The position numbers and the translations under genes are program-made. DNA of 64,000 nucleotides from Isoperla grammatica (lineage: Eukaryota; Arthropoda; Insecta; Plecoptera; Perlodidae): NCBI GenBank assembly GCA_945910005.1, contig OX246739.1, positions 33,755,608-33,819,607 on the forward strand, read 5' to 3'. The notes below the pieces were generated by a model. The model was not told the DNA's origin and ran no database searches. It worked only from the letters and a program-made list of their open reading frames with translations. Positions 52,995-64,000 of this stretch are shown one piece after another (within the stretch, counting starts at the first letter, position 1; each line of letters opens with the position of its first letter).

Positions 52995-55900
52995 TATAAA
53001 AAAAATTAATTTAATTATTTATAGCTTAACCTAACCTACTCTTATTCTTGGGTGAGCGCGGTTGGTAATAATGGTCTGTAAGTACAAATATTCCACTGCA
53101 ATAAAACATCTCAGGCATGTTTCGTTGAGTAAATTATACTCCCCCCAATACAACAAGCGAGTAGTTCATGCCGACATGATAACTTACGAGCAAAAGCCAG
53201 ATCTATTTCCTTGTATTGCTCCTGGGTCATCACGTGAACACGGTGCTAATCCAATATGCACTTGAGGTTGCCTCGCTGCATAGGGCTTCGCACTGCGCTC
53301 GTGGATTATCCGGTCGACTGTGCATGCAGCTCTGACATCGAACATTACTGCATTTGCGCGAACAGTCGTCAGCACAAGTAAAATGGCTACTACATATCTT
53401 CAACATGGGCAGCAGTTACTCTTAAAGCGACTTTCAACAGGATTGGTATCGTTTTTTGTTGAGACAAATTTTGAATATTATATTGTTCCATTATTTTACT
53501 ACCGCACTCTATAATTATTATTTGAAGTGTGTTTACTATGTACTTCTACTTGTGGTTTGAGCAATAATAACGAATCCTATAATGAACGAATTATCAAAGA
53601 AATTGACGAAAATCGCGAAAGTCCAATTTATACTTACGAGAAAAATGTTTGTGTCCGTCACTTTTAAACTGTGAATGTTATACACCAATATTTGGTCGGT
53701 GAACTATACTGGTAAAATAATACGGATGCATGGAGATAGGCCTATACCTGTGCCTATACGTAACGTGCGGGAGTTAGGCCTTTTTTTCATCCAACCGATA
53801 AATGAATAAAAACATTTATCATATTATTTCATATCATTTTAAATAATATATTTTAATGTTAAACAAGGTTAGGAGTGTAGAGGCTAGGCGCTGTGTACAC
53901 ACAACGTGACAGAGCCTGCATGTGTTGGAGCCCACTAAATTCTGTTCAATGTCACTAGACTACCCCTAAAGTACGCTATGCAACTTACAGCGCCCAGCAG
54001 GGAACTATTGCCAGTGCAGCCAACGTAACGAAGCTCAGCCAACCTTGGCTGATTAAAATATCACAAAGTAAGTCTAGAATGCATGGACAGAGAGAAGGTA
54101 CGATAAAGGCATTTATTTATACACATGAATCAGTAAATCACCTCGTGCTCGTACCTCGTTCGCACTACCTTTACAAAAAAAAAAACGGATTCTTCATTCA
54201 TTCATTAATAGACCAAGTACCAACCCAAAGCATATCAGTTGATGGAAACTGGAAACTTTCTTTCTATGCCATTCACAGCTTTTTTGTGCAGTAAAATGCG
54301 CAATAACTAACAATGTAGATAGAATCCTTGCTATACAATGCTACGTTGAAACGGATACAAGCACGTTAGATGAGGGTTGTATAATTTATGACATTATATT
54401 ATTAGTAATTTATGTAGCGTAAATCCGATCTAGTTATTAAGTTACAAAACCAAATAATAATGCTTACCGATAACACAAGCAATAAAGAACAATATCCCGT
54501 GCAGTACAAGGTAGGAAAACAATTCTGCTGCTGATTAAAATTGAGATTGATGATAATACAAAACATTTATCAGTAGCGGGGATCGAACTCGCCACCCCTG
54601 AATTATAGACAGCACTCATATGTAAGAAAAACGAGATAGAGCAGTTATCTATGGGATGGTTGTAAAATAAAATAATAAATATATAAATCAAGGGCCGCCA
54701 CGTCGGCAGCCAATGGGTTTAAAGTAAGTCGTCCCTGGCCTATTTGTTGTCGACGCGCTGTTGAACACGGTGGCTAACATGCACCCCCCCCCCCCCCCCC
54801 CATCCCTGAAGCACCTCCCTCAGGCGTCGCTACGGTACGCCGAGCGTCCTCCAATCAATAAGCGTTGTGGTTCGAGCCATTTTGTCTGTCTCGCAAAACA
54901 TACATTGCGTCCAGGTAACTCACGCCGTTCACCCCCGACAGGTGGCAGCACTGACAAGTAGCAGGCCTACTTTGATGACGTCACCATTCCAACATCGGAA
55001 ACATTTCAGTTTTGTAAACGTTTGTAGTTGTATTGTATTTATTATTATAATTTGTCAAATGATAGGTACATACACGTCACTACATTAGTGCGAAATAAAA
55101 AAGAAGGCTAACCAGTTGAGCTATTTTTAATTGAAGTCTTCCTCTCTTGTTTCTGCTTACCGACATATTTTTGTGACGATTTCATACATATTGCCTAGCC
55201 TACACTAAGCATCTCGTACTTAAATATTTGTCGTACTTGAGACTGTTAATTACATTATTTCACAGACAGGGGACCACAGTATAATTTAGGCTCCAATAAT
55301 GTTAAACTGTAGCTACATGTCTCCTACAGCAATCGTTTCGATTAACCTCGTGGCATGTGCGCGACACATTGACCCGTCAATCATCACTATAGCGACATTA
55401 AAATGCAGGCGTGTACAATTTTACTACGCCGTAATAACACACGATGTAGGCCTACTTAATTTTTATCGCGCACACCGGCGAGCACTTCCAGTCGTTACGC
55501 TACGCGTGCTGCTATCTCTGGGTTGTAAAGCGAAGCTTGCCGCGACCAACCGAAGATAAAAACCAACCGAATAGCGAGCCAGTCTTTTCGGCTCTATTTT
55601 ATTACCGATTTTACAAGAATACACGAAATTGTCACATTCGTAATGTTTAGTTTTTATCCAATGGTTTATTTGTACAACGAGGTTCATTGAGACGATAGAC
55701 TGGTGATAAAGATGTTACATTCATGGACTGACCACGGGTAACAAGGCACGGCAGCTCCAAAGTTGTTATTACAAGGCATAATTATTATAATATATTCTTC
55801 ACCAGATAAAATATAAATGTAGAATAAATATAAATATAAATAAAATATAAATGCGATAAAGTATAAAATAAAAAATATAAATTCTATTCAAAATTTGTCT

Positions 55901-56674
55901 ATACTAATTTTTTTTTTTTTTTATCCCAGTAGATTCTGTGGATTCATCCTAAACCTTTTACCTAATTCCTACTTAAATTCATCTGTCTCGATTATCCACG
56001 TTTCCCAACTATTTATATGCCTGCAATAAAGAACGGACCGAAACAAAGGTAAATGTGGATTCATATTGTCGTACCACTGAATTCCAAGCAAGAACTGATA
56101 TCCAGTGGTCTACCTGATAAAATACATTGGCCACCGGGGCCCGAATGAAAATAAATTATACTTCGGAATAAGTGGAATCGCGCCAACTTCCTCGGATCTA
56201 AGCTTTATATTCGCACAGCACAAGCCTGCACCCCTTTTGTTTCGGTGATTGTTCAGTTGAGAACGAGCGAGCATTGATCGCGCTTACAACATCCTGCGGG
56301 ATAACGGGATCATCTTCTAACCCCTCGCAGAGTGTAAACCATTAATTGCAACTGCATTCACGGCTGTTAACTCAACTTTATACCCATTATCGTAAAAGTA
56401 GGCTATAGTCGGTCGGTCTACATCCATTCGTTCGAGAGCTTCGTCCCCTTACCGCGACGATTCTGCGCGACGCGCCTGCAGATGATTGGCTGATGAGTGA
56501 CGCGTATTGGACGCGGATACAAGCGCTGTTTGCCGTGGGTCAACACGGCTCGACATGAGAAGAAGAAGGAGAAGAAGAAGACAAACAAATATCGCACGGG
56601 AATGTAAGCCGGAGGGATCAGGTCCCGCATTTCGAGGAACAATATTATGCGTTGTGTGGACACCGTCCAGGTTT

Positions 56675-56678
<4 letters not shown>

Positions 56679-56732
<54 letters not shown>
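56679..56732. repeat. (TA)n microsatellite
   Basis: About 27 TA units flanked by accgtccaggttttgca on one side and ctggacagtgcaa on the other. The flanks contain the near-inverted words gtccag and ctggac. Confidence 0.95.
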
Positions 56733-56733
<1 letters not shown>

Positions 56734-57107
56734 TGGACAGTGCAAATACTAGAACAGCACGGATTGTCTGGGGATTCAGGGCATGAGTTCTATCGGTAAG
56801 GAAATGTCTTCAAATCCGAGTAGAGAAGTCTGCTTATTATCATGTTGAGCCATTGGTAGGTTGTTGGTGTACTGATAAATAGAAAAACAAATCTCGATAT
56901 ACACGTGTTTACAGGGTACAAACTTGTGCTTATTAACTTTAGAAATAAAATTATTTAGTTACGAGCACTATAGTGATTAACATTACATTATTATTTTATT
57001 ACGTAACATTATATTATATTTATTTATTTATTTATTTATTATTATTTTATTGCATAATCAATCTGTATTTTTGCAGCGTTGCTATGTTCCAGTTACACGG
57101 ATAACAA

Positions 57108-57352
57108 CAAATCAGCCACGACCGTACACATATAATATTATTTATCATCAAAACTTTAGTTTGGAGAAAACAATATGAACAACGAGTAACAACTATACAT
57201 GTAATTAGTTTTAATTAACTAGTAGTCATTTTTGTTCGACAAAATAATTTTTTTTTTACATAACCATGGAAGTACTTGACATTTTTGTCCGTACAACATG
57301 TTAACACCGGTTTTTACCGAGTATGTGTGTGTGTTATATTACAACAATAAAA
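57108..57352 (+). repeat. Dispersed repeat copy B
   Basis: The second copy of the family at 32685-32868. The conserved ends are aaatcagccacgaccgtaca and the cttgacatttttgtccgtac block with caacaataaaac; the middle is longer and diverged. It sits in intron 2, antisense to the Irx gene. Confidence 0.8.
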
Positions 57353-58382
57353 CATTAACAATGATATTGATAATAATGTACCATGCCCGGCCAGCCCGAG
57401 GGTTCTCAGAACATACGATCCACACACAACTCGTTACTATCCTGGTGGAAAAAAACACATCCGTGACAACTTCCCTGTTTTTTGGTGCAAAACAGATCAC
57501 TTTGTATAGATAAAGTTTCATTTTATTGTGTAGATGTCCTCGTTGTTATTTTATTGATTTTGCTTGTAAAACCAAGTGCCAACATGGCTGTCTAACACGC
57601 AACAACGTAAGGGTTGCATGATTCAGCTACATAACACTAATCTGCATGTAGAGTAGCTTTAATAACATACGATTGTGAGCTCTTTGTTGACTGATTCCAG
57701 TGATAGCGTTTGTATAACCACCGGATGGTTATTGACAGCTTTGATACTGACTGGTAGCTCATATTGTGTGAGGGGGGGGGGGAGAGGGGGGAGGAGTCTC
57801 ATTGCGCACTCTCTCCTCCCTTTGTCGCACTGAGAGGGTTTCACTATGATCTTTGCACGCGCGTGTGACTGGGTAAATATGTATAGACTGCTCAGAGGGA
57901 TTCACGCAAAGGTTCAACGATAATACCAATAATTTAGAAAGTATATTTAGATCAAAGATATTATTTGGCATATAAAATTTGACAGGCCTAGTAAATTGCA
58001 ACTGGTTTTGTAAACATTCAAACGAGCGAAAATCGTACAGTTGTATTCCCAGACATTGAAAATATGAAGACCTACTAATAATGAAATATAAACATTAGAA
58101 AATCAATCTACAAAAGGTACTAAAGTAAAGGGTAGTAAGTAAAAGATACCAATTCCACCAAACCAATCACTATTAACGCTTTATTTTTTTAAGTACGTTT
58201 CGACGAGGTATAAAAAAAAAGCGGAAATAATTATTGCATTGACCAAAAAATCTTTCCTTTATACTGCATTTTGCAAACAACAAAATGTTAAAAAAATCAT
58301 TTATTATGTAGTATGTGCAAGGGTTTGGAAGGTGATGTACAGTACGACAGTAATACTGTGATAGATGTTGTAGAGCTCTTAC

Positions 58383-58501
58383 CCGTAAGCGGCCAGCGTG
58401 GGGTCGTAGGGGTAGTAGCCACTGGAGGGTTGAAGGCCAGCACTCGTCCACGCTGACATGTCAGCAGAAGAGCCGCCGTCCTTGAGCGCGTAGGGGTTGC
58501 C
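58383..58501 (-). CDS. Irx: Irx exon 2: linker upstream of the homeodomain
   Basis: This 119-bp exon starts after a pyrimidine-rich acceptor (ttttgttccccag, AG at 58503-58502) and ends TAC GG before a good donor, gtaaga. The frame is fixed by the downstream homeodomain and gives 39 codons plus two bases, so the upstream junction is phase 0. The peptide begins GNPYALKDGG and ends SGYYPYDPTLAAYG. The YPYDPTLAAYG stretch just before the homeodomain resembles the conserved pre-homeodomain segment of Iroquois proteins. The first 93 bp or so of this exon, with its acceptor, is the gene-proximal copy of a seven-copy tandem array running to 59421. It is the only copy that continues into the donor-bearing PYDPTLAAY end, so I take it as the functional exon. 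Confidence 0.92.
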
Positions 58502-59421
58502 CTGGGGAACAAAACAGACAGTTAGTTGACAGTGAGCACTCAATATGAAGTGAGGGGTAGTAGCAACTGGAGGGTTGAAGGCCAGCACTCGTCCACGCTG
58601 ACATGTCAGCAGAAGAGCCGCCGTCCTTGAGCGCGTAGGGGTTGCCCTGGGGAACAAAACAGACAGTTAGTTGACAGTAAGCACTCAATATGAAGTGAGG
58701 GGTAGTAGCCACTGGAGGGTTGAAGGCCAGCACTCGTCCACGCTGACATGTCAGCAGAAGAGCCACCGTCCTTGAGCGCGTAGGGGTTGCCCTGGGGAAC
58801 AAAACAGATAGTTAGTTGACAGTGAGCACTCAATATGAAGTGAGGGGTAGTAGCCACTGGAGGGTTGAAGGCCAGCACTCGTCCACGCTGACATGTCAGC
58901 AGAAGAGCCACCGTCCTTGAGCGCGTATAGGGGTTGCCCTGGGGAACAAAACAGACAGTTAGTTGACAGTGAGCACTCAATATGAAGTGAGGGGTAGTAG
59001 CCACTGGAGGGTTGAAGGCCAGCACTCGTCCACGCTGACATGTCAGCAGAAGAGTTGCCGTCCTTGAGCGCGTATAGGGGTTGCCCTGGGGAACAAAACA
59101 GACAGTTAGTTGACAGTGAGGGCTCAATATGAAGTGAGGGGTAGTAGCCACTGGAGGGTTGAAGGCCAGCACTCGTCCACGCTGACATGTCAGCAGAAGA
59201 GCCACCGTCCTTGAGCGCGTAGGGGTTGCCCTGGGGAACAAAACAGACATTTAGTTGACAGTAAGCACTCAATATGAAGTGAGGGGTAGTAGCCACTGGA
59301 GGGTTGAAGGCCAGCACTCGTCCACGCTGACATGTCAGCAGAAGAGTTGCCGTCCTTGAGCGCGTATAGGGGTTGCCCGGGGGAACATAAGAAGACAGTT
59401 GACAGCCATGGCTCAATATGA
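58409..59421 (-). repeat. Seven-copy tandem array of the Irx exon 2 acceptor and exon body
   Basis: Units begin at 58409, 58554, 58699, 58844, 58991, 59138 and 59283, giving periods of 145, 145, 145, 147, 147 and 145 bp. In gene sense each unit is about 53 bp of intron, the polypyrimidine tract and AG, then exon 2 up to SGYYP. The unit then runs straight into the next intron piece without a donor. The units are nearly identical, with a few substitutions. The fourth, fifth and seventh carry a TA insertion four codons into the exon, and the 147-bp spacings come from the fourth and fifth. In the seventh unit the acceptor AG is lost and the pyrimidine tract is altered. Only the first unit continues into the complete exon. 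The continuous open readings of 214 and 232 codons across the array are by-products of the duplication, not separate genes. Confidence 0.95.
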
Positions 59422-62400
59422 GAGCATGGATATGAGCCTTCTTATACATACGCTAAGCCAGAACATCACATTTAAATTCAAACTAAAAATAAATAAATAA
59501 CTGGTAACTGCATGTAGCTCATACGTCCCAATACCGTGCTGATCCACAGCAGCATGTTTACTTTATTTACTTACGGCTTGTCCACCTGCGGAAATTGGAA
59601 CCCCCGATTGTTTTAAAAATTGTCACAGCGTAAAACAAATATGACATCTCCTAGAGAATTTGGTGCTGTTTCCCATTAATGTTTCCGTTTTTCAAAATAT
59701 ATTCTTAATTATTTAAAAAGGTGTCTAGCAACATCACATAATTATCATTTTATACCATAAATACAAATGTATGTATTTCTTAATGGGTTGGATACGACGA
59801 AGCTTGTTATAGTATTGGATAGAGGTTCGAGTACGGGGGACGTGTCACACAAAGTCTGATCTGATCCGCAACCTCTTGCGCCGATCATCACTCCAAGATC
59901 GCGTTCTCCACTAAGTCGGCCACCTAATCGTCGTAATCGACATCTATCAACTCAACGACATTCCTAAATAATCGGCTTCAAATTGTAATGGACGTGAAAT
60001 CATGAATTGGTTACATAATTTGGTTAATTCCACACACTAGAAAATGGAAATCTTTTTAAATGATAAAATACCTTAGTTAGACCTACTAAGTGAGGGGTAC
60101 GAGGTTGGCTTTTATGTGTCCAGGGCGCCCAAGTGTGTAACCACGGTGTCAACCTAGGTATAAACCTACTTACAGTTTCAGTGCCATCCGAATAACAACG
60201 ATTAACATAATCATGTGTTAGGCGCAATTTACAATGTAAAACACCAGTTGGGTTAAATGATATTGAAATGTTTTTTGGATGGTTTCTTAGAGCCTAGGGG
60301 CAACTCAGTTTTAAATACTGGGATAGGTAACGAATGCTCTCCTGATCATTTCACTCCCTACGGCTTCTAAATTTCGGTTATTGATGAAGGGTTAACTTGT
60401 ACTTAACCAAGATAATCGTTATGAATGAAATAATTGTAATTGTAGGTAAATTCCAAACAGTGGCGTAAAAACGTCCCGTCGTAGGGAAAGGAGGTTACTA
60501 ATTGTAAAAGTGAATCTCATGTATCAGCAGAATACAATATTTATGAATAATATGGCAGTAATTGACACAGATGAAGAATATGTTGTAAAGTTACGTATAT
60601 AATGAACATTCAATGTTATTCACTTGCGTAAAAATGAATCGATTCATAAAATGGTAGTAACGCTGCGGGTGTAGGACGGAAATTTAATTGTAGCTGTATC
60701 AACTTCACAACATTTGTTCTGAACAACGAAATCTACCTTTCCCCAAGCCCCCAAGCTAGACCCCGGTTTTTATTGGAAGGTCAAGTGGATAGGGAAGAGG
60801 GCAGCAAAAGAATGAGCTGAAGTGTCCACTCGACTTTTAATGTGTTGGAGAATTCCCGCCCCCTAACTTTGAAAACGTAGCCTCGCACGTCATAATATAT
60901 ATATTATAATAATCGACAAATGCATCGCACATGCAGCTGTGATTCCTTGAAATAGAACTTAAATACACAAATGAAGTGTTAGGGAAAAACAACGCAGTTA
61001 AGAGTACATAAACTCAACGCAATAAACCAACTACCGGAAACCATTATGGTCAAGCAAAATGTAAATACAAAAAACTATGTCAAATGTCGAAGCAAAGGGT
61101 TATATCACTGGTTTTACATCAGAGAAAATATGCTGATGGCTTACGTCATAATAGTCTGCTTTCCGCAGGTATAACGTGTTAAGGCTCAGTTAGGCGTTGT
61201 GCCGCGTCCGGACAAGTATACCGATAGGGTGGCTTTGTACGTAGGCCTACACGGCTGCTTGGACATTGAAACTTGTATTTCGAGTTCATTTACACAATCA
61301 ATCGTAATATTTGCGAGAGACCGGACGAATTCTGTCTTAATTTATAAGGAATCACGAAAGAATAATTGTTAGAGAAATAAATATTTTAAATTTACCATCT
61401 CGCAAAAGAAAGTAAAACAAAAACACAGTTGACAATGGATCTATTAATCATTCAGAAAACTTATCAAATAGATAGTGAACGCATTCACAAATACATGCAA
61501 ATAGATAACAATATGTGCAAGTAAAATATTAGTAATTGTTATGCTTGACATCATTCCTCCGTGTTTTATACGGTACTCGAACCCACGTACCATCGCGAGT
61601 AACCACACAAAGAGAAATAAAGTCTTCTGTCTTACAACACTCGGTTCTATAGAGGGATTAAAAACAAGCTAGCCTACATACAAACCTACCCTTATTATCT
61701 GACCTTGCGCAGTACAACCCCCTTCTGGCGTCACAACAAACTGACCACAGGGAGATAATAACTCTTCATTTTCTCGAGCGTTACATAATATAGACCTACA
61801 TTTTTTATATTAATTTGAGAGAGTGAATCAACTTTTTTCAGGAGGGTGTAACATTATTGATGGGGGAGTGCGCCACTGTAATCAGCCCACCCTAATCATT
61901 TCCGCTATTTGAAAAAGGGCAATTCAAACAACAACGAGTGCAGCTTCTCTATAGAATGATTTACACCGTCAAGTTTGGCCTCATGAAATCTCACGTAACC
62001 GGATTGTGTCTGGGTAATCCTCTATTCCCGCAGCCTCGATTTCATTCGAGTGGTAACAAAGCGAGGCTTGGATTTGACGTTTGTTACACCTCACATCCCC
62101 CTTTCAGGTGTAACATAACATGTCAACCACTCGAGCACATAGCAGCGCTTTTTGAAGCAATTCTTTGCTAGAGATATTTAATAAGCTTCTGGCAAGATGA
62201 AGTGTCAAGATTTGAGGGCAGATTATACACATGTGTGATTTGCAGATATCAATAGACACACGTGTGACTTTTGTATAATACAACAGACATATACATGTGT
62301 GACTTGGAGATACAAGCAGATTTACATGTGACTTCGTCCCCTCAGAACTTGTTTGTATCCACTTTTCGGTTTTTGTGTTCATACTTTCAGAGGCTTTTTG

Positions 62401-63278
62401 GTGCTTATTTGTGGCGTATCTCTATTTTCAGATACACTCATGGGCGAAGCGAAACCACACGGGATTATTTAATTTCGATTTTCGATCCTTCACTAAAAAA
62501 AAAAAAAAAATAGTATTTAGTTCCGTTTGGGTGAAATCTCTTAAATTTCGGTAACATCACAGGTTTTCTAATTATATTCAAACTCATCAAATACTCGCAA
62601 TATTTCGGTTTATATTGTCTAGCTCTTGACCAACGTCACTTCCAAATTGATAATGAAACTGATGTAAAAAAACCATTATTTCATCAATGAAACAAAGTAT
62701 TTACTTCAAAATTACGAATGAAACCGATTTAAAAAAAAGATTACATTGCATCAATGGTTAAGTAATGAAATAACATACATTTTTAGAACAATGGTCATTT
62801 CGAAGTGTGCTCAAAAGTCAGTCCCTGTAAATAATAGCCCAACTTGTTTGAGCACATTTGTAAGTGAGTCCCAGTGCAACAAGAGCCGACGGTCTAATGC
62901 GACAAGTGTGAGTGTGTGTGTCTGTGTGTGTGGTGTTATTACCGCCGGAAGAGAGCTTGTCGCTATATCTCAGTATTATGGTGAGCCGTAAACACACTCT
63001 GTTGACGGGAAGTTCGTGACGCGAATCGCGAGAACGCGCGAGACGGCTACGAGATCGCCCGTGCCGTGCAGACGCCGTGCGTACAATAGACACCACGCAT
63101 GCACGGCCTACGCCTTCTTTAAATTCACATTTACAAAATCCAATATTGAAAAATTGGCACAACAGATGAAAAAATTCCTTGTAAAACTAATTTTTCTTGG
63201 TTTGAAAATGTTTTCATGAAAATGTTAATTTTGATTTCATTTCAATTTTTGTTAACACTGCACTTTTTCTGGCACTTT
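59422..63278. other. Upstream Irx intron or 5' flank, nothing coding recognised
   Basis: The region between the exon-2 array and the tRNA-like element was scanned on the minus strand for an Iroquois first exon (Cys- and Tyr-rich N-terminus), and none was seen. It should be intron 1 or 5' flank. Confidence 0.5.
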
Positions 63279-63362
63279 GACGACTGAGCTACAGAGTCAG
63301 AGTACCCGCCTGGCAACTGGGCGGAGATCTGGGTTCGATTCCCAACAAGGTAGCTTTTTTAC
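63279..63362 (+). repeat. tRNA-derived SINE head or tRNA pseudogene
   Basis: The stretch has an agagtcagagtacccgcctgg segment and an anticodon-like hairpin with stem CCCGCC/GGGCGG. A T-arm containing the B box gggttcgattccc and a T-run at about 63354-63359 follow, the run suitable as a pol III terminator. The acceptor stem does not pair and the D-arm is poor, so I do not call a functional tRNA. Confidence 0.5.
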
Positions 63363-64000
63363 ATTGTCTTTTAAAGTAACTACACCATTATAGAGAAAGA
63401 ATTGGACATAATAGGATAAGCTATACAAATACAAGGTTTCACGAAATTACAAAGTTTACAGTTGGAGCTTATTTCGGTTGTACATTAACGATGAAAAAGT
63501 TAAATTTACTTCGTTTTGCAAGGGTTCAGGAACATTTGTTGTTCAATAAGTTATGATGTCGATGTGTTAAATTCAAAGCAGTAACTTGTTTGTTTTAAGT
63601 TTAAGCTGTAAGTATTACATAGGTATATGACATTTCCCATCCGTGGAGTGATTTTATGGTTGAAAACTAGGAATAACTGAAGACAAATTAAACTGACGGT
63701 TTGTGAAGCTGGGACGTGTAATAATTAATTATTAATATGCTGGGCAGTATAAAGACCCATCTCACAAATCAAGCGACCTATCCCAAATAAACGAATAAAT
63801 GAACATATTTTATTTTGTATAATATAATTTCCATAAATTTCGGTTGTATGTCAAATAGGCGACTGAATTTGACCTTGCGTCATTGCGTGACGTAATGGGT
63901 AAGCCAGTGATCAACTAGCAAGCAATGTATTCATGCCATGCAAATGCAATCAAACATAATTAATGAATTAATCAAATGTGTACAATTGTATCGGTGTAAT
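63363..64000. other. AT-rich, nothing recognised
   Basis: No exon or structured element was seen. The sequence continues beyond the window toward the expected 5' exon(s) of the Irx gene. Confidence 0.4.

Larger units (their letters stand above)
42464..58382 (-). other. Irx: Irx intron 2 (about 15.9 kb)
   Basis: This large intron separates the pre-homeodomain exon from the homeodomain. I see no other exon in it. It holds a hairpin (46374-46404), a MITE (52764-52994), a C-run (54784-54801), a TA repeat (56679-56732), a dispersed repeat copy (57108-57352), and single CRE palindromes at 48913-48920 and 54976-54983. Long stretches such as 42700-46300, 46500-52700 and 53000-56600 are plain AT-rich sequence in which I recognise nothing. 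Iroquois introns in other animals often hold enhancers, but that cannot be tested from sequence alone. Confidence 0.85.
30109..58501 (-). other. Irx: Iroquois-family homeobox gene, 3' part of the locus (five exons)
   Basis: This spans the visible part of one Iroquois-class TALE homeobox transcription factor gene. Iroquois proteins are nuclear DNA-binding patterning factors used in neural, sensory and regional specification. Five exons join with GT-AG introns and compatible phases: after exon 2 phase 2, after exon 3 phase 0, after exon 4 phase 1, after exon 5 phase 2. Intron sizes are about 15.9 kb, 2.8 kb, 7.9 kb and 0.35 kb. The joined product is about 433 residues, against roughly 450-700 for most family members, so an N-terminal part is missing. 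That part usually carries a Cys-containing TDP-TGQT-type motif, and I did not find it before 64000. The paralogue (mirror-like or ara/caup-like) cannot be assigned by eye. No second Iroquois gene is visible, although these genes often sit in clusters. Confidence 0.95.

Noticed and set aside
58606..59449. Long minus-strand open readings (214 and 232 codons) with repeated peptides, as if a repeat protein gene
   Set aside because: They are translations of the tandem exon-2 array. Two frames stay open because the unit has few stops; no start context, donor or terminal exon supports a separate gene.
59576..59586. Possible 11-bp microexon on the minus strand (ccgcag|GTGGACAAGCC|gtaagt)
   Set aside because: Splice-like words on both sides, but the pyrimidine tract is weak, 11 bp would shift the frame unless the upstream phase compensates, and there is no protein support.
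63279..63352. Functional tRNA gene
   Set aside because: B box and anticodon-like stem are good, but the acceptor stem does not pair and the T-stem has a mismatch; kept as a SINE or pseudogene.

Overview
The window is AT-rich, intron-rich animal DNA. It carries one recognisable gene, an Iroquois-family (Irx) TALE homeobox gene on the minus strand. The organism is an invertebrate, most likely a lophotrochozoan and possibly a mollusc. I infer this from the protein style, the introns inside the homeodomain, the abundance of small DNA transposons, tRNA-like repeats and microsatellites, and the recurring TAGGCCTA motif. The phylum is not proven.

The gene reads from high to low coordinates. Five exons can be joined with exact GT-AG junctions and matching phases: 58501-58383, 42463-42304, 39413-39242, 31343-30533 and 30184-30109. 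Together they encode about 433 residues: a Gly/Tyr-rich lead, the whole TALE homeodomain, acidic stretches, a His-rich run, the IRO box (KPKIWSLADTA), a low-complexity tail and a stop at 30147-30145. The 5' exon(s) with the start codon were not found and probably lie beyond 64000. The donor at 30108 implies a further 3'-UTR exon below 30109, which I did not locate.

The most unusual structure is at 58409-59421. The 3' splice site of the first visible intron, with about 90 bp of exon 2 and about 53 bp of intron, is repeated seven times in tandem (145 or 147 bp units). Only the gene-proximal copy has a downstream donor. The intermediate copies keep intact polypyrimidine-AG sites, and the most distal one has lost its AG. 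Each intact distal acceptor that I traced leads to a premature stop, so the array looks like a run of decoy or poison acceptors.

Region by region: 1-6279 is non-coding with small repeats. 6288-10711 is a 4.4-kb foldback element with hAT-like termini and an exact 8-bp target duplication. 10720-17321 is repeat-dense (GC-rich tRNA-like block, minisatellite, microsatellites, palindromic MITEs, a 148-bp satellite). 19324-20314 holds two different MITEs almost end to end. 20323-30108 has no gene that I can see. 30109-58501 is the Irx body; its introns hold a LINE 3' tail, dispersed repeats, a CRE/CCAAT tandem array (36379-36624), a CRE pair (41890-41928) and a MITE (52764-52994). 59422-64000 is upstream intron or flank with a tRNA-like SINE remnant.

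Full palindromic CRE sites (TGACGTCA) occur about a dozen times, mostly in and around the gene, far above a rough composition expectation of about one.
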